A stretch of DNA of 64,000 nt from Strigamia acuminata (lineage: Eukaryota; Arthropoda; Chilopoda; Geophilomorpha; Linotaeniidae): contig OX442314.1 in NCBI GenBank assembly GCA_949358305.1, positions 25,661,060-25,725,059 of the forward strand, read 5' to 3'. Below are positions 56,201 through 64,000 of the stretch, in pieces. The notes under the pieces were generated by a model. That model was not told the DNA's origin. It did not search any database and saw only the letters and a program-made list of their open reading frames with translations. Numbering within the stretch: the stretch's first letter is position 1; each line of letters starts with the position of its first letter. The translations under genes and the position numbers were made by a program.

Positions 56201-57372
56201 CAACGGGAAACAAGAACATGTATATTCTCGTAATTATGGACGTGGCCACCCGATGGCCGGAGCTGTACGCCCTCGCGAAGCCCTCGGCTGAAAACATAGT
56301 CGAGTGCCTTTACGACGTGGCAATGCGATTTGGGTTTCCCAGAAAACTCATTTCGGATAACGGCCCCCAATTCCGATCGAGAATATATAAGGACTTCTGT
56401 AGAAAATTTAAAATGGATGCATCAAACACCTCCACGTATAATCCTCAGACAAACCCAGTCGTGAGATTAAATAAAGACATAAAATATGCGCTGACAGTAT
56501 TCACCGATATTCACAATCGATGGGACGAATACCTGCGAGAAATCGCTTTCAGCATTCGCTCAACCGTGTCAAGAACACGCGAATTCTCACCGGCGTACCT
56601 CAACTTCGCCCGCGAATTAAGGATGCCATGGGACCCACGCGTTGCCGAAGCTGTTAACGTATTAGACCCATCGAGCCCACACGAGTACGTGTGCCGGTTG
56701 GAACAGACTATATCCGACACATACCAGCATATGATGGCGCATATTTTCAACATGAGAGAAAGAATCGCAGATAAAGAAGGCGATCTCGCTTTCGCGAACT
56801 TTAAAGTGAATGATCTAGTGTGGAAGGAGGCACACACGTTGTCCAATGCAGCGAGGGGCATCGCCGCAGGTTTAGCCGACAAGAGGGACGGTCCCTATGT
56901 AATTGTGGCCGAACACGGCGGCAACGCATACCAACTACGCCGCTTAGAGGACAACAAAAATTTTCAGTCGATACATGGCCGAGATTTAAGGCCATATCTG
57001 CCAGAATTTCCACAGGAAATTTGGCTGGAAGGTCAGACACACAGCGGCCAAGGGGGCACCGTGGTCGACACGTTCCAAAAAACAAATGAAGCTGAAAATA
57101 TAGCGGAGAACGAGGATGAATTCTTCGACGCCGAATCCCCAGCCGACGAGGCTCCAGCTCAGCCGGAGCAAGCAATTTCGGAGAGGGAGGAAGCAGAAGA
57201 ATGTACTTCTGAAATGGAAAATAAAAAAATTAATAATGAGAAAAATGCCAACACATCGGAGATGAACGAGCAAGTAGAGTCACGATCTACGAGCACGTCG
57301 AAAATCAACCTTCGACCACGACGAAGCAATAATCCGTTCATTCGGGACGGCAAAGTCGTGGGGAAGAACTAA
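53242..57372 (+). CDS. Gypsy Pol: protease, reverse transcriptase, RNase H, integrase
   Basis: Reached from gag by -1 frameshift; there is no ATG at the beginning. Numbering from 53341: protease with LLDSGADRSF near 80; RT with LCIDYRP, a PFGLVNAP box and YLDDIII (Tyr about 428); RNase H with HTDASKIGLGAAL and TELECLAVIWA; integrase zinc finger H-H-C-C (HGHPLASHSG to HCPRCQAC); then the catalytic core with SIDLMGP and ISDNGPQF for the two Asp residues. Where the third catalytic residue belongs, the usual QTNG-x-VER pattern reads QTNPVVRLN (about 56446-56472): one residue short and without Glu. The C-terminal 100 residues are acidic and lack a chromodomain. All other enzymes look intact. Confidence 0.92.
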   Translation, partial: LPSAGVAEINSASSAPAAEIKKKKYHTGPAGHALAEAQIKDRMQTIPKKEETVTLTSMQVRTKPEVDIDWTDLPFNLEVEPQTLRVFHCNVTKTHCETLCMLPVEIENQKLFGLLDSGADRSFISEDIVKDLDIEKKVAQVNANVELLTANGYVKPRGVVRIMIDWKGGNLSHPFIVLPSHDKVFLLGMDIMAKLKIQPNPITRSWNWISPEGERPVPVVPQKLLDEAKDKEEYGRGLRKFVQDYDFAAFTLELQRSNVVDTLVEEAALRVDEASLLRRVLRKHERILTKTPGRTTEATHEIVLTTDKPIRVPYKGMNPQKRDIVTQMCQDMLDKGIVTQALGEYAMRIVLVMRPGSEPRLCIDYRPLNAITVIDPIQMPSIDSILRELSPFKWVTTMDLSKGYWQVELKPEDKLKTAFYSPIGRLMFNVMPFGLVNAPSTFQKLIESVLGDMLHDFVWAYLDDIIITSDTFEEHIDHIDRVVSRLAKAGLHIHPGKSKFCRKELAFLGYRIGVEGIAIDPEKVKAINGFPAPEDIKGVQRFMGMVNFFGRLLSGLAEVAAPITDLLRTDKEFEWTVQCEAAFSTIKQMLADVEKMPLPDLNRPFVLHTDASKIGLGAALLQTHVYNGISQEVPCMFISRKIQGAEKNYTATELECLAVIWAVRKFRDYLEYTNFEVQTDHQALSWLMKLKEPSGRLARWQLELMACDITITYRPGKYNHVADALSRAPASDPQGPDDDGEDDTHLLYCPTPRRIWRLRKANELPVMEPEDRTFCGFWTRTYQPAGTNNSTSEIQSPPPGETHKTLLRAFTAKIEEKTQYAPPTRREFVEHQAADTKCQIITQYLLNGEFPEGMTNPHRRKQFVKEATSYLIDDELLVKYHPTFQDDLSGAGNSVKVVVPASLHTRLLWLMHGHPLASHSGVARTLYRVKQLFFWPGARQKITKFIRHCPRCQACRPRDKVARNAMSLGPYAPFDCLSIDLMGPKPTTGNKNMYILVIMDVATRWPELYALAKPSAENIVECLYDVAMRFGFPRKLISDNGPQFRSRIYKDFCRKFKMDASNTSTYNPQTNPVVRLNKDIKYALTVFTDIHNRWDEYLREIAFSIRSTVSRTREFSPAYLNFARELRMPWDPRVAEAVNVLDPSSPHEYVCRLEQTISDTYQHMMAHIFNMRERIADKEGDLAFANFKVNDLVWKEAHTLSNAARGIAAGLADKRDGPYVIVAEHGGNAYQLRRLEDNKNFQSIHGRDLRPYLPEFPQEIWLEGQTHSGQGGTVVDTFQKTNEAENIAENEDEFFDAESPADEAPAQPEQAISEREEAEECTSEMENKKINNEKNANTSEMNEQVESRSTSTSKINLRPRRSNNPFIRDGKVVGKN

Positions 57373-57752
57373 AAATAAAAGAAAATGTGATAACATGGAG
57401 CGGAGGCCTTGTAAAATAAAAAGATTTACTTACGAGAGCTGCTGCACATGTTGAAACGCGAAAATTTGGCTAAGTCCAAACTTCGCAACGAATTGTCGCA
57501 GTCACCACTAACAGACGAGAAGTTATGACGTATCGGGCGACCACGTGACAATGAAACCACGCGGTCGACCCCGTAGCGTCATTGCCAGCACGGCGGATCT
57601 CGCAAAATACGAGACGCGTTCGAGACCCACAATTCTCAGCGTCGATAGGCCCAGTTTCCGACTGTTTTTAACACGACGAGACGTGTTTTTGCTTCTCCCC
57701 CAAAGAGAAAGACAAAGACCTCTCAAACAAAACTTCATTTTCCTAAATTGAA
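57373..57752 (+). other. Untranslated spacer between pol and ORF3
   Basis: No convincing frame. It contains a G+C-rich block (57530-57620). It may carry signals for a subgenomic transcript of ORF3, but none can be named. Confidence 0.4.
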
Positions 57753-60700
57753 ATGGCCGATCGACGCAACCCACGATTAGAGCCGAGCGCATCGTCGAGA
57801 GACGAGAGCGACGGCCTAATCGTAAATGCAGAAGACGATGAGAATTGGGACGAACAACCGCCGTTGCAGGTAAATTAGTGTGATTTCCCCAGAGAAATCA
57901 CATAATTCTTTGAATCTGTTGCATCCAACCCAGATTGGAGCGTGACTTGTGACTGATATATTTCTTTCTGTTTTATTGTTGATTTAAGGCTGGCTAAAAA
58001 CCCGAGAGTGGACCCAGATTCACCTCGGAGTCAAGGCCGCCAAAAAACTAGAACAAAGGAAGTGTTCGCGGAATGGCGTCGTGGCAAACCAAAACCAAAA
58101 CTAAAGGTTTTCTTTCTTTTAAAATTAAACATCGTAATAAATTAAAATACGATTAGAGTTAAAATAAAAAGTTTAACGTAATATTAAGAATTTAACGATC
58201 GGTTTTGCCTGCGACCCCTTCCTAAAAAGCGGATCACCTGAGTTCAAAGGTAGTGTTGGATCAGCGCTACGACGGCGGAGATCATCGCAGAACTGCGAAA
58301 CAAGAAAATAAGACCGACGGCCGCAACAAAAGAAAGGAGTTGCTGCCACCGTCGATCTTGAGCATATTTCTGATCCCCATCGTTAAACTGGGATTTATTA
58401 TATTAATCTTGTGATCTAAAATTATTCAGGTCGACCCGCTAGAATCGTGGGACGCCCTGCCTTCGACGGTGTCAACCGCCAACAACATCTTTCGCGGAGC
58501 CCTGCCGATTTACCTGCGGCAGGCCTATCCTGCAGAGACCAGCGCCTGGAAAATCCGATTGATGTACTCCAGGACCCTCGAGGAAAAATTCGAGCGATCG
58601 AAAACGCTGGTCGAGTGCATGACGAAGGAGATGAGGGAGCGAGTGGGGCCGCGGATCCCACCCGATGCGGATCCGCCGAGCCCCGTTTACTCCGGGTACC
58701 TGGAAGAGGCTTACCCAGGCACGGTGGCCGAGCTGCACACCTCCCATAGGTGGAGCGAGGCCCCGACCTTGGCAGCCCGCCAGAGAATAGTGGACGACGA
58801 GATCAAACGCTTAAAGCGCACCGAGACTCACGGAGTAACCCGAGTTCTCGAGAGAAACGGTTTCTCCCCCGAAGAAATCCGTAGATGGCTTCGCGACATC
58901 GAAGAAGATCATCTGACACCCAGATGGATACCGCCGGCGAATTTTACGGCCACGCAGTCTGAGATGTGGCAGTTATACCACGCTGGTATCCTGGGAAGTC
59001 GCCGCCATCACAGAAGATCGAAGCGTCCGGCGGAGTCCGCCCCACGCGGACCCGCACGAAGAAGACAGGCCGTCTCCCCAATAGAGGCCGGCCCGTCAAC
59101 GAGCCGCGACTACCGCAGCCGCTCGAGCAGCTCCAGTTCCCGAACTCGAGTTGTCGTGCGCTCGGAGTGTCGCCGAGTAGTAACGCTCGAGCCTGCCTCG
59201 CCAGACGACGCGCGGGCTGAGCGAACAGTCGAATCTTCCGCCCACTGGGCTGCGAGGACCGAGACACACCAAGATCGAGGAAAGAAAAGATCCTCGTTGT
59301 TCATGGCGATTACCACACAGTCGTCAGATCAATCCTCGTCGCGACGAACCGTCTCATCACACCAGAGACCGAATTCTCCGACGGACGTCCCCCAGAGGAC
59401 GGCCCAACGAAGATCCGTCGCAGCCAGCACCCGGAGGAATCGAAAGCGCAAAGTACGTCAGAAGTTGCGAGCACAATCCCTGATAGCTAAGGGATTAGAG
59501 AAGGAGCGAGAGATGGCCGCCGCGAAACGGTCCGAACCCCAGAGTCTCGGACCCACGGCTGGACCGTCCAGGCGCCAAGCAGAGATTGATTTGGGAGAGT
59601 TGACGGAAGAGCAAATGTCCCCAGATGAGTCGGACAAAGATGGGCCGGTTACAAAACAGGATCTGGCCGTAGCATTGAAGAACGCCTTCCGAGGATACGC
59701 GGCCAACCGGCCGTCGGGCTCAACACCGGCTGTGCCCACCGCGCTTGTGCCCCCACAAGTGCAATCGCGATGGCCGCCACTCCTCGAGGGTACAAACCCA
59801 GCCGTGACCGCTTGGACCCCTCCCCGGATGATTCCGGTGGGGGATCCAGCTCCGAAGCGGGTCAGATACGATAATCTACCCGGGCTGGGCCGTCCACCGT
59901 CACCCCCAACGCCACGAGTGTGTCGACCTTATCGCAACGCCGAATGGTACGCCCAGCGAGAGATGGACGCTCGATGCCGGCGTGAAGCGGCCTATCCCCC
60001 ACTCAGCGAGCTACAAGAATATCTGGCCGAATACGAGAACCCCGCGATTGCCGAGTTGGCCATACGACAGGCCGACGCCGCCCAAACCCACCACATCAAT
60101 TGGGCGATCGAACAGATGCGGACGCTGTCACAACAATTCAGTGGCAATCCGGACCGCGCTCACCCCTGCCATCGGAGCAGTTTGAATTTGGCAGTGACGA
60201 ACGTCATGGCCCAGCTGCTGTCCCTGGGCGTCTTCTTGGACAGTCGGCAGGCTATGGCGGCCTGGACAATCGTCGACCGTGAGGGAGTTCACCTTCCTCG
60301 GGCGTTGTACCAGGTATGGGCCGGATGGACTCCTGAGCCCGCCTCGCTGCGCTTCGACCTGGCCAGGAATACGGAGAACCCAGGCCTGCAGTTTTCGAAG
60401 ATGCGTTCGTTGGCATTCCGCTACCGGAACCCCGGAGTCCACCCTTCCTTGTTGCGAACAATTCGGGAGGCTCCGGAGATACCGGGAACGACAGCGAGCC
60501 TCCCACAGGCCATCGAGACCGCCCCCCCAGAGGCGGCGGTCCAACCATACATACCGACCCCAAAGCCGGTATTCCCGAAGGAGAAGCGACATGCGAATCG
60601 ACCCATATTGATTCCGAAGCGTTCCAAGCGAGGACCCCGAACTCCTCCGCTGCCCTCTCCTTCACCACCAGCGGCAGGGCTGGCCGCTCTCTCTGCAGAG

Positions 60701-61216
60701 CCGGCTACGCCACCGTTGGAGAGCCCAATGGAGATTCCGCTCCCACCATCGCCTCCGCCGCCCCCAGCAGCGCAGCTTTATTTGAGGCTGGGAGTGGAAT
60801 ACCCCTTCCTTCAGATGTCGGAGTTCACGCGACAACGCATCATTGACTCCGACGATCACGGCGAATCAATCCTCAAATGGCTAAACAGAGAAGCCCGATC
60901 CACCATGGACGCCGTCTTCCATCGCCGTATCCTACGGGCCCACAGGAAACCCGGATCGAGCGCCGAGTCGCGAAGGATCCGACTCGTCCCCGATCGATTC
61001 CCCGCGTCTACCCGGATTTGGATCCATGAGCGTACGGGGTTGGTTGGCGAGCCAGCCGGCAGTCACCCGCAGTACTTCATCAACGAGCGACAAAATCCTG
61101 CGGATCTGACAACCTCTCTGCCCCCGGATTTACCACCGCCGCCACCGGCAGTGCCACCCGTGATCCTCCGCCCATGCAGAGGAGTGCTGCCGGCTCTTCG
61201 CAGAGGAGAGCGATGA
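57753..61216 (+). CDS. Third ORF of the gypsy element, probably spliced (about 967 aa), unknown function
   Basis: The large open frame (58430-61216) has no ATG at its head. An upstream ATG at 57753 opens 39 codons ending LQ at 57869, followed by the donor CAG/GTAAAT; the acceptor TTATTCAG/GTC is at 58429/58430. Both sides are in phase 0, so splicing removes 57870-58429 and joins the frames. The predicted product is acidic at the start, then Arg/Ser-rich (residues about 240-460), and strongly Pro-rich toward the end (PPSPPPPPAAQ, PPDLPPPPPAVPP). No signal peptide, membrane segment or furin-type site is seen, so it does not resemble a gypsy envelope protein. Not recognised; perhaps an accessory nucleic-acid-binding protein. 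It stops 47 bp before the 3' LTR. Confidence 0.6.
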
Positions 61217-61249
61217 GAAAATTGAGATCGCTCCGATCCGAGATCGAAG

Positions 61250-61263
61250 CTGGAGGAGGGACG
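61250..61263 (+). other. Polypurine tract of the gypsy element
   Basis: A GGAGGAGGGA-type purine run ends directly before the 3' LTR start TGTGGTGACC (61264); it would prime plus-strand DNA. Confidence 0.7.
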
Positions 61264-62084
61264 TGTGGTGACCCAGTTGGATAAGTGTCCCCCCAGGGCG
61301 GATACTTGTCCTATGAGTCACTATGATTAAAGAGTCGTTCCCCCCCGAGTTGGCTCCACCTCCCCATGGCAGGTGTGTGCCCCGAGGGGGAGGAAGCGGC
61401 TGGTGGTCAGCCCCCATTGGTTGATCGCCGGCCCTTCACCCCACTGCATAAAAGGCTGTGTTTCCCGCCTAAAGACAGAACTTACACAAACGACACCAAG
61501 AACACAGCAACTACCTCACCGTCAGGCCAACTTCAACTACAAGTTAGGATTGATCGAGGATCGCTGAGTAAAGTGCAAACTGTAACTCTCACGAAGTCAC
61601 TTGCGAGCTATTCCTGCGAAAGCACGAGAATAGCCCTTGTGAAATCACCCAGAATAATCGCCCAGACGATTATTCGCCGAAGTAAGTGTCCGAGTGCTTT
61701 GTAGGGAACCCCAAAGTTCCTAGACGAGGCCTCTGCGACGCTAAACCAAAACCTAGACAACAGGCACGGATAGAAGACTCGAAAGAGCATTCCACCGCGT
61801 CCGTGAAGACGAATCCGTGACGAATTAACGACAACTCGAGACGCCGCCTTTGTTCCGCCGACCACGCGGAATCGACGACGCCATCTTGAGAAATCCTTTG
61901 TTCGACGCTGACCACGTCGACTCTAGAATTATTACTGAGTGTATTTTAAAGGCATAAAGCCTGGTGAATAAATTACCTGTTTATTTACATACATTTAGTA
62001 TTCATTTGGGTATTTGCATAATTGATCACAGGTAAAGTATTACACGTTAGCGCTATTTAAACCTATACCAAGTAGGACGCGACA
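61264..62084 (+). repeat. 3' LTR of the gypsy element
   Basis: Same length (821 bp) and, by line-by-line reading, same sequence as the 5' LTR. CCAC follows at 62085-62088. Confidence 0.95.
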
Positions 62085-63447
62085 CCACGTAAAAATTTGC
62101 CGCCAGGACCGTGGAGCTTGCCGATAGTAGGTTATCTTCCATTCTTGAAAAAACCGCCTCACTTAGGAATTACTGAGTTAGGAAAGAAGTATGGCAGTGT
62201 CATGAGGTAAATTTTATACTAAAAATTAACATTTTGTTAAATAAATATTTTGTTATCGTAGCTTTTACTTAGGGAGTGTGTTGGTCATAACATTGTGTGA
62301 TTATAAAGCCATTAAAGAAGCATTTGTAAAGAAAGGAAATATTTTTTCTGCGAAACCAAAAGCCAATGTTTTTAAATTTAGTTCCAACGACAAAGGTAGA
62401 AATCCTTTTCTTATTTTCTATATCAATTATGCTGATATTTTAAAATCTGTGTGTTCATTTTATGATATTTTTAGGTCTTTTGATGTCCGACGGCGAAATA
62501 GCCAGTCAACATCGTCGGTTTATTCTTTCAAGTTTCAGAGATTTTGGAATGGGGAAAACCAGTCTCGAGCCACAATTAATGGTACTTGTTGCATTTTCGG
62601 CTCTTAAGGTGGAAACACAAGGGAGCGAGTAAAATTTAAAAGCTTGCTTTTACTTGAAAAAGCAACTAAAATCTCGCCCGCTTGAGCAAACACCAACTTG
62701 CGTTTTTATTCAAAGCTTTGTTTTGAAGCGAGCTTGTACTCACTGTACCCGCTCCAGGTTCAAGCTTGCTGGTGTTTTGGTCATGTGACTTTGACAGCCA
62801 ATCAGAATCGTGAAAAAATTGTTGTACACACATTCGTGATTCGGCTATCAGTTCAACTGTAATAGATAAAAAAAATCATATTTACCACATAAAACAAATG
62901 TTTAATAAATATTGCAGCTAGAAATCAAGTACTTTATGGATGAAATCAGAAAAGAAAATGGAAAAGCTATAGATTTGCAACCACTGTTACGCACAAGTGT
63001 GTCAAATGTAATATCTATGCTTGAATTTGGGAAGCGATTTGAATACTCAGATGAAGAATTTATTCGCCTTAGAAAATTGGTAACAGACAACGCACAATTT
63101 AATGGATCTTTGGCAATACGTGTATTCCTTCCATGGATAAAATATATCCCCTTCAGTGACAAATTTATAGGATTTCACAAGACGAAGTAAGCTACTTTTG
63201 ACTCCCAAAGACTAAAAGCCCTTCCTTGAATATTTTCTTTCTGAAATATTTACCATTTCAATTGTATTGTTTCTCATTTTCGGGCAATATTTCTAGGCGA
63301 GCTATTAGGTTAAAGAAACTACTGCCCCCAAATTTCTAGTTGGAAAAATACGAAACAGCTCTAACTCCATGAAGTAGAATTTAAAAATCTTTGGTTGACC
63401 TAAAGCAGCATTTCGCAAGCCGGTTTTTGGAGCTTCTATATTTCTAA

Positions 63448-63918
63448 CATGTCTAACATGGGCCCGTCACTCACAGGGCGGTTAGCCCGTGAGTGATGTG
63501 GTCGGTTGGCATATGACATTCTGATGTGGTACTTACCTACAGCCCATGTAGCTGCTCAAGAAGGTTGCAACAAGGACATCTCCCTGTCACTGAGCGTCAC
63601 AGTGGTGAATGGGAGAAAAGCAGAGTCAACTCGGGCACTGCACTGCCCAGGCTGGCTACGGGACCTCACTAGCACACGTCCTCACCCGGTGCTGTCCAAA
63701 CTCTCTCTCCCACACCACTCAGCTCCCTCCTTCCCCACTGGGTCAGTCTACCCTGCAAGAGGGGTGACCAGGGGCTAGAGAGCAGTGTGTGGAGTGACGT
63801 GGGTCACTGTGGATGGCCAGACAGTCACAAATTTGTTCCCATAGCTCAACCTATCCAGATTTCCCGATACTTAATTTGTTCTCAGTCCAGCCCTGGCTGT
63901 AGTTGTAAATAAAATCGA
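63448..63918. other. GC-rich block of gene C intron 4, second copy
   Basis: Same as 16850-17320. Confidence 0.4.
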
Positions 63919-63923
63919 CTGTA

Positions 63924-64000
63924 CAGGGTGAGTCAAAACTGTGGTTCCATCAAAATAATTTGGATACGGTTGAAGGGAGAAATTCTAAAATTTTCATGCA
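63924..64000. mobile_element. TA-flanked MITE, second copy, cut by the window end
   Basis: First 77 bp of the element described at 17326-17640. Confidence 0.7.

Larger units (their letters stand above)
49214..62084 (+). mobile_element. Complete-length Ty3/gypsy LTR retrotransposon (12,871 bp)
   Basis: LTRs of 821 bp (49214-50034, 61264-62084) bound the element, and CCAC flanks both ends (49210-49213, 62085-62088). Order: LTR, primer-binding site, gag, -1 frameshift signal, pol (protease, RT, RNase H, integrase), a spliced third ORF, polypurine tract, LTR. This domain order, with integrase last, defines the Ty3/gypsy (Metaviridae) group. LTRs look identical, so insertion is recent. The element is longer than typical because of an enlarged gag and a 3.9-kb region after pol. 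Base composition is far richer in G+C than the host sequence. One key integrase residue appears missing (see pol). Confidence 0.95.
49117..63186 (+). pseudogene. Cytochrome P450 gene C, right copy, split in exon 1 by a gypsy element and cut by the window end
   Basis: Exon 1 starts at 49117 and is broken after 97 coding bases (49213), within the codon for residue 33, just before the KNLPPGPW hinge. The exon resumes at 62089-62206 after the 12.9-kb insertion and its CCAC target duplication. Exons 2-4 follow at 62262-62395, 62475-62581 and 62918-63186, same as the left copy. Exons 5-8 should lie beyond the window. With LTR promoter and poly(A) signals inside exon 1, no normal P450 can be made from this copy. 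The only damage is the insertion, so it is very recent. Confidence 0.9.
38402..64000. repeat. Right copy of the duplication unit, continuing past the window
   Basis: Matches 4679-15490 with offset 33,723, then is interrupted by a 12,871-bp gypsy insertion, then matches 15491-17402 with offset 46,598 to the window end. The difference between offsets (12,875) equals the element plus its 4-bp target duplication exactly. Genes and MITEs have the same order as in the left unit. Confidence 0.9.

Noticed and set aside
50129-57372. Many long reverse-strand ORFs across gag and pol
   Set aside because: Shadows of GC-rich coding sequence; the + strand frames carry the recognisable domains.
57989-58106. 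Possible middle exon in the ORF3 intron (AG before 57989, GT after 58106)
   Set aside because: Length is not a multiple of three and the frame entered from exon 1 hits a stop at once; direct joining of the flanking exons keeps the frame.
58469-61216. ORF3 as a retroviral-type envelope gene
   Set aside because: It has the right position but no signal peptide, hydrophobic segment or cleavage-like site.

Overview
The window is eukaryotic nuclear DNA. It has AT-rich intergenic and intronic sequence, eight-exon genes with clean GT-AG introns, and many interspersed LTR, LINE and MITE elements. The host genes are microsomal cytochrome P450s of the CYP2-clan type, and the mix of copia, gypsy, Jockey-like, mariner-like and hAT-like repeats suggests an arthropod. 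A species cannot be named from the sequence. No bacterial features, tRNA, rRNA or CRISPR arrays were seen.

Layout. 1-4.85 kb is repeat debris: the 3' end of a copia-like pol, a 1.55-kb solo LTR with a 4-bp target duplication, and a reverse-strand LINE fragment. 4.68-23.2 kb is a P450 cluster on the + strand: three complete genes, called here A (7644-11487), B (12081-14637) and C (15394-19311), a broken first-exon copy, and the first three exons of a fourth gene, D. Gene D is interrupted in intron 3 by a tandem pair of related LTR elements (23381-30895 and 30896-38401). These elements encode no recognisable pol. Each carries one unfamiliar 493-residue ORF, a long leader full of short TTTTC..GAAAA hairpins, repeated primer-binding sites, and a CTCF-like motif in each LTR.

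At 38402 the sequence jumps back to position 4679. From there to the window end it repeats the first unit (offset 33,723 bp), so genes A and B are present again at 41367-45210 and 45804-48360. In this second unit, gene C exon 1 is split by a 12,871-bp Ty3/gypsy element (49214-62084) with 821-bp LTRs that look identical and a CCAC target duplication. After it the C copy resumes (offset 46,598 bp) until the window ends. The arrangement could be a very recent tandem duplication, or two haplotypes placed end to end by the assembler. The sequence alone cannot decide.

The most notable observations are: the orphan LTR element with its hairpin-array leader, three-fold repeated ORF and LTR-borne CTCF-like sites; the gypsy element's textbook -1 frameshift signal, its integrase lacking the expected catalytic Glu, and a large spliced third ORF that does not look like an envelope; and P450 features including loss of the I-helix acid in gene A and absence of the C-helix Trp throughout the cluster. 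Exon boundaries were set by hand from splice signals, frame and paralogue agreement; predicted exon lengths match among A, B and C.
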